A stretch of 46,385 nt of DNA from Paracoccaceae bacterium (GTDB taxonomy: Bacteria; Pseudomonadota; Alphaproteobacteria; Rhodobacterales; Rhodobacteraceae): contig SBGD01000095.1 of NCBI GenBank assembly GCA_006226775.1, positions 1 to 46,385 on the forward strand, read 5' to 3'. This document shows positions 39,632-46,385 of the stretch, piece after piece; positions within the stretch are counted from its first letter, which is position 1, and every line of letters starts with the position of its first letter. A program made the translations under genes and the position numbers. The notes beneath the pieces are model-generated. The model did not search any database and was not told the DNA's origin. It worked only from the letters and a program-made list of their open reading frames with translations.

Positions 39632-41494
39632 ATGCAGTACCATCTCAACGGGTTTCGGACCGGGGATCCGTCGGTCTCGGACGCCATCGAGCACGCGGGC
39701 ACCAGCCCGGAGGCGTTGGATGTGCTGATCGTCGGATGCGGGCCTGCGGGCCTGACCCTCGCGGCGCAACTGTCGGCCTTTCCCGACGTCACGACCATGA
39801 TCGTCGACCGCAAGCCGGGGCCGCTGGAGGTCGGGCAGGCGGACGGCATCGCCTGCCGCTCGATCGAGATGTTCCAGGCCTTCGGGTTTGCCGAGAAGGT
39901 GCTGAAGGAAGGCTATTGGGTGAACGAGGTCGCCTTCTGGCGGCGGGGCCAGGATGGCGCTGACCTGGAGCGCGTGGACCGCATCCGGGATGTCGAGGAC
40001 GGCCTGTCGGAAATGCCGCATGTCATTCTCAACCAGGCGCGGGTGCATGACTTCTACCTTGAAATCATGCGCAATTCGCCGCGGCGCCTGGTGCCGGAAT
40101 ACGACCATGACCTCACGAGTCTGGTCACCACCGATGACGCCGACTATCCGGTGACGGCGACCTTCCGGTGCAGCGGGACAGTCACCCCCCGGACCATCCG
40201 CGCCCGGTACGTCGTCGGCTGCGACGGGGCGCGCAGCGCGGTGCGGCGGTCGATGGGGCATGCGCTGAAGGGTGAGGCCGCGCGGCAGCTTTGGGGCGTG
40301 ATGGACGTGCTTGCGGTCACGGATTTTCCCGACATCCGGCTGAAGACGGCGGTCCAGTCGGCGGCGGACGGCAGCATGCTGATCATCCCGCGCGAAGGCG
40401 GCTACATGGTGCGGCTCTATATCGAGCTGGACGAGTTGCATGGCGACGAGCGCGCCTCGGACCGCAACCTGACCGCGGACCTGCTGATCGACAAGGCCCG
40501 CCGGATCCTTACGCCGCATGTGCTGGAGGTCAAGGAGGTCGCCTGGTGGTCGGCCTACGAGATCGGGCAGCGCGTCTGCGATGCCTTTGACGATGTGCCG
40601 CCCGAGGCGCGGGGCAGCCGGGTCCCGCGAATCTTCATTGCCGGGGATGCCTGTCACACCCATAGCCCGAAGGCCGGGCAGGGGATGAACGTGTCGATGG
40701 CCGATACCTTCAATCTGGGCTGGAAACTGGCGGCGGTGCTGCGCGGGCAGGCCCAGCCGCGCCTGCTTGATACCTATTCCGAGGAACGGCAGGCCAAGGC
40801 CAGGGAGTTGATCGACTTCGACCGTGACATGGCGCGGCTGTTCAGCGCCAAGCCCAGGGACGCAGCCGAGGCGGCGCAGTTTCAGAGCTATTTCAAGCGG
40901 CACCTGCGCTATACGGCCGGGGTCGAGACGCGCTATGCGCCGGGGATGCTGACCGGGGCGGATACGCATGCCGATCTGGCAAAGGGCTTCACGACCGGGA
41001 TGCGGTTTCACTCGGCGCCGGTGATCCGGCTGTGCGACGCCAGACCTTTGCAGCTTGGTCACGCAATCAAGGCGGACGGACGCTGGCGGCTGATGGCCTT
41101 CGCCGCAGAAGGCGACGTGGGCCAGCCCGGCGGCGGGATTGCCGGTCTGTGCGCCTTCGTGACTGAGCGGTTGGTGGCGCGTTACACGCCCGAGGGCGCC
41201 GATTGCGACGCCGTGTTCGACCTGCGTGCCGTGTTCCAGACCTCGCACCGCGACATGGACATCGGAGGCCTTCCCGACGCCCTGCTGCCGCGGAAGGGCA
41301 TTCACGGGCTGATCGACTATGAGAAGGCCTTCTGCCCTGACCTGCGTTACGGGCCCGATATCTTCGACCTTCGCGGAATTGACCGCCATCACGGCGCGCT
41401 GGTGGTCCTGCGCCCCGATCAATATGTGGCGCAGGTGCTGCCTCTGGACGGCTTCGCGGAGGTCGAGGCGTTCTTTGCCGGGTTCATGACCTGA
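39632..41494 (+). CDS. FAD-dependent aromatic hydroxylase, 3-hydroxybenzoate 4-monooxygenase type
   Basis: A 620-residue class A flavoprotein of the phenol 2-monooxygenase/MobA branch. It has GCGPAG at 35-40, GIACRSIEMFQAFG near 71-84, VVGCDGARSAVRRSMG near 194-209 and IAGDACHTHSPKAGQGMNVSMAD near 337-359. A C-terminal thioredoxin-like domain follows from about 430. Length and domain order match 3-hydroxybenzoate 4-hydroxylase. It would yield protocatechuate from 3-hydroxybenzoate for PcaHG. Phenol hydroxylase or another substrate is possible. It stands alone under a strong promoter with operators shared with the box genes, and is convergent with the third TRAP operon. Confidence 0.8.
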   Translation: MQYHLNGFRTGDPSVSDAIEHAGTSPEALDVLIVGCGPAGLTLAAQLSAFPDVTTMIVDRKPGPLEVGQADGIACRSIEMFQAFGFAEKVLKEGYWVNEVAFWRRGQDGADLERVDRIRDVEDGLSEMPHVILNQARVHDFYLEIMRNSPRRLVPEYDHDLTSLVTTDDADYPVTATFRCSGTVTPRTIRARYVVGCDGARSAVRRSMGHALKGEAARQLWGVMDVLAVTDFPDIRLKTAVQSAADGSMLIIPREGGYMVRLYIELDELHGDERASDRNLTADLLIDKARRILTPHVLEVKEVAWWSAYEIGQRVCDAFDDVPPEARGSRVPRIFIAGDACHTHSPKAGQGMNVSMADTFNLGWKLAAVLRGQAQPRLLDTYSEERQAKARELIDFDRDMARLFSAKPRDAAEAAQFQSYFKRHLRYTAGVETRYAPGMLTGADTHADLAKGFTTGMRFHSAPVIRLCDARPLQLGHAIKADGRWRLMAFAAEGDVGQPGGGIAGLCAFVTERLVARYTPEGADCDAVFDLRAVFQTSHRDMDIGGLPDALLPRKGIHGLIDYEKAFCPDLRYGPDIFDLRGIDRHHGALVVLRPDQYVAQVLPLDGFAEVEAFFAGFMT

Positions 41495-41506
41495 CCGGGC
41501 CGATCC

Positions 41507-42799
41507 CTACCCGACGGTACTGCCCAGCCAGAGCGTGATCGCCGGGAAGGCCACCAGAAGCGCCAGCCGCACCACGTCGACCGCGATGAAGGGCACCAGC
41601 CCGCGGAAGATGCGCACCACCGGCACGTCGGGCAGCACGGCTTTCAGCACGAAGACGTTCATCCCCACCGGCGGCGTGATCAGCGCGATTTCGGTGACGA
41701 CGATGACGATCACGCCGAACCAGACCAGGTCAAATCCCTGCGCCACCACGATCGGCGCAAAGAGCGGCACGAAGATCAGGATGATCGCCATGGAATCCAT
41801 CACACAGCCCAGCACGAGGAAGACCAGCATGATCACCATGATCAGCGCAATACCCTCGAGCCCGGTCGATTGCACCAGCCCCAGCACCCCGGCGGCAAGG
41901 CCCGACAGGGTCAGCAGCTTGGACAGCATCAGCGCGCCGAAGAGCACGGTGTAAAGCGAGATCGAGGTATAGGCGGTGTCGACGATGATCGTGCGCAGCA
42001 CGGCAAGGCTCAACCGGCCGTGCAGGGTGGCGATGATGATGGCCAGGCCCGCGCCCATCCCCGCGGCCTCGGTGGGGGTGAAGAGCTTGGCATAAAGCCC
42101 GCCGATGATCAGCCCAAAGAGCAGGAAGAAGGGTCAGACGCCCGAAAGTGCGGCGAGTTTCTCGGACCAGGGGGTGTATTCGCCCTTGGGGGCATGGCTG
42201 GGGTCACGGCCCGCGACAAAGCGGATGGCCAGCATGTACATCACCAGACCCAGCAGGCCGGGCACGACCCCGGCGATGAACAGGTCGCCGATATTGGTCT
42301 GGGTCAGGATGCCGTAGATCACCATGATGATCGACGGCGGGATCAGGATGCCCAGCGTGCCGCCTGCGGCGATGGTGCCGGAGGCCAGCTCGTCCGAGTA
42401 CTTGTACTTCTTCATGCTGGGATAGGCGACCTTGGCCATGGTCGCGGCGGTGGCATAGCTCGATCCGCAGACGGCGGAAAAGCCGGAGCAGGCCATCATC
42501 GTCGACAGCGCCAGCCCGCCGCGCACGTTGCCGACAAAGGCATAGGCCGCGCGGAACAGGTCATGCGCGATGCCGGTCTTGGAGATAACATTGCCCATCA
42601 GGATGAACATCGGCACCACGGCCAGGTCATAGGACAGCACCGCGTCCGAGATCGTCAGCGGCAAGAGCCGGAAGGCGATGTTCCAGTTGATCGCAAACCC
42701 GATGCCCACGACCGAAACGGCCAGCAGCGAAAAGGCCAGCGGCACGCGCAGGAAGGCCAGCAGGATCGCGGCCACCATGGAGATTGATCCGACGATCAT
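41507..42799 (-). pseudogene. TRAP transporter large permease (DctM family) broken by in-frame TGA, third TRAP operon
   Basis: Translation from the ATG at 42799 gives a normal DctM start (MIVGSISMVAAILLAFLRVPLAF), with MACSGFSAVCGSSYATAATM and AAGGTLGILIPPS. At 42136-42134 the frame meets TGA after LAALSGV. The frame then continues without shift as PFFLLFGLIIGGLYAKLFTPTEAAG, and on through LITPPVGMNVFVLKA to the stop at 41507. With Trp in place of the stop the protein would be 429 residues, the usual DctM length. Many DctM proteins have GVW here, so a TGG to TGA change is the simplest explanation. Either the importer is recently inactivated or the base is a sequence error. The start overlaps dctQ by four bases. 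Confidence 0.88.
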
Positions 42800-43296
42800 A
42801 GGGCTTCCTCTTCGTGGGTATCGGTCGGGTCGACCATCGGACCGGTGATGCCGATGGCAAGGGCTGCCAGCGCCGAGAGGGCGCAACTGAAGGACATGTA
42901 GAAATAGAGCGGCCCGCGCGGCACGCCGAGCGCCTGGCTGACCTCGGAGATCCGGCTGGCGTTGAGCGCATGGTTGAAAAAGAGCCAGGCAATGACCGCC
43001 AGGACGACGGTGACCAGCAGGGTGATCAGCGCGCGCCACCAGGCCATGAAGGGTTGGTCGATCAGCCGGTCCAGCAGGTCGATCGTCAGATGCGCGCCCG
43101 CCGCGGTGACCAGCGGCAAGCCGGCAAAGACCACCAGCGCCATCAGGTGCTCGGTGATGTCATTCGATCCGTAGATCGGCGTCCCCAGCACGCGACGCCC
43201 GATGACATCGGCAAAAGTCAGCGCCACCATCGACAGCAGGAACACCGCCATCAGCGTCTCGACCGCCCATCTGATTTTCCAGACCAAGGCCCGCAT
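42796..43296 (-). CDS. TRAP transporter small permease (DctQ family), third TRAP operon
   Basis: A 166-residue DctQ-type protein. Four hydrophobic segments lie near 13-32 (ETLMAVFLLSMVALTFADV), 50-68 (LMALVVFAGLPLVTAAG), 88-108 and 132-150. GAHLTIDLLDRL near 67-78 is the family motif. An AGGATTC stretch lies before the ATG, and the stop overlaps the broken dctM gene. It appears intact. Without the large permease the complex would not transport. Confidence 0.88.
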   Translation of the reverse strand: MRALVWKIRWAVETLMAVFLLSMVALTFADVIGRRVLGTPIYGSNDITEHLMALVVFAGLPLVTAAGAHLTIDLLDRLIDQPFMAWWRALITLLVTVVLAVIAWLFFNHALNASRISEVSQALGVPRGPLYFYMSFSCALSALAALAIGITGPMVDPTDTHEEEAL

Positions 43297-43319
43297 TGAA
43301 TCCTCCCCCGTTCAAGCAA

Positions 43320-43344
43320 CACGGGGCGGACAGGCCGCCCCGTG
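43320..43344 (-). other. Intercistronic hairpin between TRAP P and Q genes (third operon)
   Basis: CACGGGGCGG, a five-base loop and CCGCCCCGTG form a perfect 10-bp stem 22 bases after the dctP stop. The arrangement mirrors the other two TRAP operons, though the sequences differ. Confidence 0.75.
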
Positions 43345-43366
43345 CGTTGGATTTTGTGCCGCAGGC

Positions 43367-44383
43367 CTATTCGCCGGCAAGCGATTTGTAGGTCTCGTTG
43401 TAGAAGGCCAGCATCGCTGCGGGATCCTCGACACCGGCGGCTTTCGCGGCTTCGGTCCATTCGGCCACCATCGTGTCGTAGATGCCGTCGACAACGGCCA
43501 CCAGCTCGGGCGAGGCTTCGGCGAAATCGTGACCCTCTGCGGTCATCTTCTCGACCGCGGCCGGGCTCTGGATGTCGAAGTTGGCCCCCCACGCGGCGGA
43601 CAGGGTTTCACCGATGATCCCGTCGATGGCGGCCTTGTCGGCATCGCTCAGACCGTTCCAGCGCCCTTCGTTCATGATGACGAAGAACGAGGCGTCATAG
43701 AACCCGTTGGGGAACACCGTGTGGTGCGTCAGGCTTTCGTCGAGCCGGAAGTTGACCACCGATTCCATCGGATGCAGCGAGCCGTCGACGACGCCGCTCT
43801 CCAGCATTTCATAGGCTTTCGGGCCGGGGGCGGCCACCGGGATGGCGCCCATCGCGGTCAGAAGCTGCTCCTGGATCGGGCCGCCCATGCGGAACTTCTG
43901 GTTCTTCATGTCGTCGGGCGTGGTGATCGTCTTGCTGCCGTGGTGCAGCTGACCGCCGCCGAACAGACCCACCGCCAGCATCTTGACGCCGTCGAAGGCC
44001 GCGTTGTCGGCAAGGTACTTGTCATAGGTCTGCCAGAGCGCGCGGCTTTGCGCCTCGGCCTTGGTGCCCGCGTTGGGAAATTCCGAGAACCACATCGAGA
44101 CAAACCGATCCGGCTCATAGGTGAAGTTGCCCCAGGTGATGTCGGCCACGCCGGTGCGCGCCAGTTCCCAGTGCTGCGGCGGGCTTGCCAGCGGGGCGGG
44201 CAGGATGGTGATGGTCACGCGGCCTTCGGTCACTTCGGCCACCTTCTCGGTGAAGGGCACGAGGAAATCGGTGTGCACGAAATGCGTGGGCGGCACCCAG
44301 GACGACATGGTCAGCATTTCGGCGCTGGCGATCTGGGTGGTGGCCGCGAAAAAGGCCGAGGCCGCAACCGCGCCTTTGAGCAT
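43367..44383 (-). CDS. TRAP transporter substrate-binding protein (DctP family), third operon
   Basis: A 338-residue DctP-type protein. The signal peptide MLKGAVAASAFFAATTQIASA is probably cut after residue 21. Arg165 in NQKFRMGG is in the place of the conserved carboxylate-binding arginine. The ATG at 44383 has no strong ribosome-binding site. AGGGAACC lies about 25 bases upstream, so an alternative start (for example a CTG at LNFSSKM) cannot be excluded. It is downstream of an M20 amidohydrolase, 64 bases away on the same strand, suggesting uptake of a carboxylate processed by that enzyme. Confidence 0.9.
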   Translation of the reverse strand: MLKGAVAASAFFAATTQIASAEMLTMSSWVPPTHFVHTDFLVPFTEKVAEVTEGRVTITILPAPLASPPQHWELARTGVADITWGNFTYEPDRFVSMWFSEFPNAGTKAEAQSRALWQTYDKYLADNAAFDGVKMLAVGLFGGGQLHHGSKTITTPDDMKNQKFRMGGPIQEQLLTAMGAIPVAAPGPKAYEMLESGVVDGSLHPMESVVNFRLDESLTHHTVFPNGFYDASFFVIMNEGRWNGLSDADKAAIDGIIGETLSAAWGANFDIQSPAAVEKMTAEGHDFAEASPELVAVVDGIYDTMVAEWTEAAKAAGVEDPAAMLAFYNETYKSLAGE

Positions 44384-44447
44384 CTTGGACGAGAAATTCA
44401 GCGTGTTTCGGGGGTTCCCTGTTGGTGATGGTTTCTTGATTGACAGG

Positions 44448-45629
44448 CTAGTGAGAGTTGAGCGTCTTGCTGGTGCGCGTCCTGGCCAGATCGGCAAAGA
44501 TCGCGGCCCCGACGGGAATGATATTCGGATCAAAGACAAACTCCGGGTGGTGCGGCATGTGGCCGTCCTGCCCGACAAAGAAGAAGGTGCCCGGCACGCG
44601 CGCCGACATTTCCGAGAAATCCTCCGACGCCATGATGCCGCGGGCGTTTTCGATCACCCTCTCGGCGCCCAGCACGCGGGTGGCCGAGGCGACCACCGCC
44701 GAGACGGTCGTGGCGTGGTTCAGGGTGACGGGGGCGACCTTGACCACGTCGATCTCGATCTCGACGCCGAACATCAGTTCCGTGGCGCGGGCGGCATCCA
44801 CCAGCAATTGCGCCAGCCGGTCGCGCACGCCTTCGGCGCTGGTGCGCATGGTGCCTTCGATGCGGGCCTCGTCGGACAGGACGTTGCGGACGGTGCCGCC
44901 CGAAAACAGCCCGAAGGAGATCACGCCCGCATCGCGGGCATCGGCCAGGCGGGTCGCGGCATGCTGGACCGAGGTGATGAAATTGGCCCCGGCGGCAATG
45001 GCATCGGTGCCGGTGTGCGGCATCGACCCGTGGGCGCCGACAGCCCGAATCGTGATGTCGATATTGTCGGCCGAGGCAAGGGCCGCGGTCGCGGGGATGC
45101 CGACGTGACCGACCGGCAGGCCCGGCACGTTGTGCAGGGCATAGACCTCGTCGCAGGGGAAACGGTCGAACAGGCCATCGGCGATCATCGCACGCGCGCC
45201 GGTCAGCAGTTCCTCGGCGGTCTGGAAGATGAAGCGCACGGTGCCGTCAAAGTCGCGGTGCTGGGCCAGGTAGGCGGCAGCGGTCAGCGCGGTCGTGGTG
45301 TGCCCATCGTGGCCGCAGCCGTGGAATTTGCCGGGAACTTCCGAGGCATAGTCCACATCGGCCTTCTCGGTCATCGGCAGCGCGTCAAGCTCGGCGCGAA
45401 AGGCGATGCAGCGCCCGGGGTTGGCCGCGCTGGCCTCGGCCCCGTGCAGGGTGCCGACGACGCCGGTGCCGCCGATGCCGGTTTCGACCTCATAGCCGAA
45501 TTCGGTCAACAGGCGGGCCACCATGGCAGAGGTCCGGACCTCTTCGTAGCCGACCTCGGGGTGCCGATGGATCTGACGAAGCCACCCGAGGGATGTCTCC
45601 TGCTGGCCGGCGTACCATTGATCGAACAT
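44448..45629 (-). CDS. M20-family amidohydrolase, hippurate hydrolase type
   Basis: A 393-residue M20D metallohydrolase. HGCGHDGH at 103-110 provides metal ligands including Cys105, FQTAEELLTGARAM near 134-147 carries the Glu pair, and FSGGTVRNVLSDEARIEGTMRTS near 233-255 is the dimer/catalytic region. MASEDFSEM near 345 provides a further ligand zone. This subfamily hydrolyses N-acyl amino acids such as hippurate (benzoylglycine) or indole-3-acetyl amino acids. In this neighbourhood, release of benzoate for the Bcl/Box pathway is attractive but unproven. The ATG at 45629 follows GGGAGAAACCG. It is first in the operon with the third TRAP importer. Confidence 0.87.
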   Translation of the reverse strand: MFDQWYAGQQETSLGWLRQIHRHPEVGYEEVRTSAMVARLLTEFGYEVETGIGGTGVVGTLHGAEASAANPGRCIAFRAELDALPMTEKADVDYASEVPGKFHGCGHDGHTTTALTAAAYLAQHRDFDGTVRFIFQTAEELLTGARAMIADGLFDRFPCDEVYALHNVPGLPVGHVGIPATAALASADNIDITIRAVGAHGSMPHTGTDAIAAGANFITSVQHAATRLADARDAGVISFGLFSGGTVRNVLSDEARIEGTMRTSAEGVRDRLAQLLVDAARATELMFGVEIEIDVVKVAPVTLNHATTVSAVVASATRVLGAERVIENARGIMASEDFSEMSARVPGTFFFVGQDGHMPHHPEFVFDPNIIPVGAAIFADLARTRTSKTLNSH

Positions 45630-45645
45630 CGGTTTCTCCCGCAAT

Positions 45646-45664
45646 TAGTCTCGCCGCGAGACTA
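45646..45664. promoter_or_regulatory. Inverted-repeat operator between M20 gene and MarR
   Basis: TAGTCTCG-CCG-CGAGACTA is a perfect 8-base inverted repeat with a three-base spacer, located 17 bases upstream of the M20 start. Its right half continues into GAGACTATCTCA (45658-45669), which is repeated downstream. A MarR operator is the likely reading. Confidence 0.7.
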
Positions 45665-45702
45665 TCTCACAAAAAAACATGTTGCACAAGATAGTTTCAT
45701 GG

Positions 45703-45715
45703 TGAGACTATCTCA
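45703..45715. promoter_or_regulatory. Second copy of the MarR operator
   Basis: TGAGA-CTA-TCTCA is a perfect palindrome and repeats the 12 bases GAGACTATCTCA of the first site. A degenerate third copy (TGAAACTATCTT on the minus strand, 45688-45699) lies between. The rest of 45630-45770 is AT-rich promoter sequence. Confidence 0.7.
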
Positions 45716-45770
45716 TGAATTCAGAGTCGTCGGCGGGTGAGGGCGACGCATTCAACGAGGTCAACACGAG

Positions 45771-46241
45771 ATGTCGCATGACAGTACCTTCAAGAACCGG
45801 CGCTTGACCTATCGGCTCAATATCGTGGCGCAGGAGGCGATTGACGCCAATGACGAGATCTTCGTGCGCGAAACCGGTTTGCGCATCCGCGACCTGAGGG
45901 TGCTGAGGCTGATCGACGACAATCCCGACACCACCTTCGCCGAAATTTCCCAGACCACCGGGCTGGAGCGCAGCCTGACGTCGCGAATCATCCAGGGCTT
46001 GCTGAAGGCGGGCCTGATCAAGCGCCGGAACTCCGACCGGGATGCGCGGGTCTTCATGCTGCGGACCACGAAGAAGGGGCAGGCGGTGCGCCAGAAGGGG
46101 CGCGAGGTGTCGGATCGGCTGGAGATCCTGCTGACCAAGCCGCTGTCACGCGAAGAATTGACGGCCCTCGACGACAGCCTTGCGCGGCTCGGCGATTGGC
46201 TTCGGTCGGACGATTACCGCGACGCCCTGCGAAAGAGCTGA
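45771..46241 (+). CDS. MarR-family regulator divergent from M20/TRAP operon
   Basis: A 156-residue MarR protein. TFAEISQTTGLERSLTSRIIQGLLKAGLIKRRNSDRDARVFMLRTTKKG spans the recognition helix and wing near 55-103. It is divergent from the M20/TRAP operon, with repeated GAGACTATCTCA palindromes between them. It is therefore probably the repressor of both directions. The effector is unknown, perhaps the N-acyl amino acid or its product. No good ribosome-binding site is visible immediately before the ATG. Confidence 0.85.
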   Translation: MSHDSTFKNRRLTYRLNIVAQEAIDANDEIFVRETGLRIRDLRVLRLIDDNPDTTFAEISQTTGLERSLTSRIIQGLLKAGLIKRRNSDRDARVFMLRTTKKGQAVRQKGREVSDRLEILLTKPLSREELTALDDSLARLGDWLRSDDYRDALRKS

Positions 46242-46248
46242 TCCGATG

Positions 46249-46385
46249 TCATTTGCCGGGCTCGCCGCCGATCGCCGCTTCCAGATCCTCCAGCCGCGGG
46301 CGGGGGTAGCGGTCCAGGAGGTCGGAGACGAGGTCGCGGCAGCGCGGTCCCTGCCAGGCCGGGGGAAAGACGTGATCGGGCAGGA
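46249..46385 (-). CDS. C-terminal fragment of an unidentified protein
   Basis: The minus strand is open from the window end to a TGA at 46251-46249. It encodes about 45 residues rich in Arg, Pro and Leu, ending LEDLEAAIGGEPGK. It is convergent with the MarR gene, 7 bases apart. Codon use looks like the neighbours. The start and most of the gene are outside the window, and I do not recognise the family. Confidence 0.45.
   Translation of the reverse strand, partial: LPDHVFPPAWQGPRCRDLVSDLLDRYPRPRLEDLEAAIGGEPGK

Noticed and set aside
1-46385. Mobile elements, integrase sites, CRISPR arrays, tRNA or rRNA genes, riboswitches
   Set aside because: I looked for transposase-like proteins, terminal repeats, spaced direct repeats and structured RNA motifs and found none that I could support.

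Overview
The window reads as a high-GC alphaproteobacterial chromosome segment, most likely from the Roseobacter/Rhodobacterales group. Indicators are three TRAP-type importers, a pobA-pcaDCHG cluster divergent from a pcaQ-type LysR gene, a DUF6455 small protein, MarR regulators and very tight ATGA-type gene overlaps. No rRNA, tRNA, CRISPR array, transposase or phage gene is visible. Nearly every gene fits one theme: import of aromatic acids, CoA activation, side-chain removal, and ring cleavage.

Layout. (1) 1-8.8 kb: a PaaX-family regulator (partial, apparently frameshifted), a thiolase and an SDR on the minus strand. Divergent from them is a TRAP importer (P-Q-M) followed by MarR, an acyl-CoA synthetase and a crotonase. 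This is a thiolytic side-chain beta-oxidation cassette of unknown substrate. (2) 8.9-15.6 kb: protocatechuate branch. pcaB lies on the plus strand; pobA, pcaD, pcaC, pcaH, pcaG and a BKACE (DUF849) gene lie on the minus strand, divergent from pcaQ. No pcaIJ or pcaF is present, so the BKACE is a candidate replacement for the last steps. (3) 15.6-26.7 kb: marR-paaG (minus) divergent from a second TRAP operon. That operon continues with SDR, crotonase, MarR, a feruloyl-CoA-synthase-type ligase, a TIM-barrel amidohydrolase and an acyl-CoA dehydrogenase. Its gene content matches the phenylpropanoid (phd) side-chain shortening operon described in Corynebacterium glutamicum. (4) 26.7-39.2 kb: aerobic benzoyl-CoA (box) pathway. 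One operon holds DUF4863, benzoate-CoA ligase, an alpha/beta hydrolase and DUF309. A second holds boxC, boxB, a 54-residue Cys-rich ORF, boxA, a hotdog thioesterase, boxR, a crotonase/3-hydroxyacyl-CoA dehydrogenase fusion and an aldo/keto reductase. (5) 39.2-46.4 kb: DUF6455; a FAD monooxygenase resembling 3-hydroxybenzoate 4-hydroxylase; a third TRAP operon (minus) whose large permease gene has an in-frame TGA; an M20 amidohydrolase (hippurate-hydrolase type); a divergent MarR; and an unidentified C-terminal fragment.

How it may work together (inference): the phenylpropanoid operon would shorten cinnamate-type side chains to benzoate, 4-hydroxybenzoate or 3-hydroxybenzoate. Benzoate would go to Bcl/Box, 4-hydroxybenzoate to PobA then Pca, and 3-hydroxybenzoate to the FAD monooxygenase then Pca. 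The M20 enzyme would release aromatic acids from N-acyl amino acids.

The most interesting non-coding signal is a recurring operator-like motif, TAAG-N4-CTTA(C). It occurs upstream of marR/paaG, the phenylpropanoid TRAP operon, the benzoate-CoA ligase operon, the boxC operon and, twice around a good sigma-70 promoter, the FAD monooxygenase. It suggests that these branches form one regulon. All three TRAP operons also carry a perfect GC-rich hairpin between the P and Q genes.
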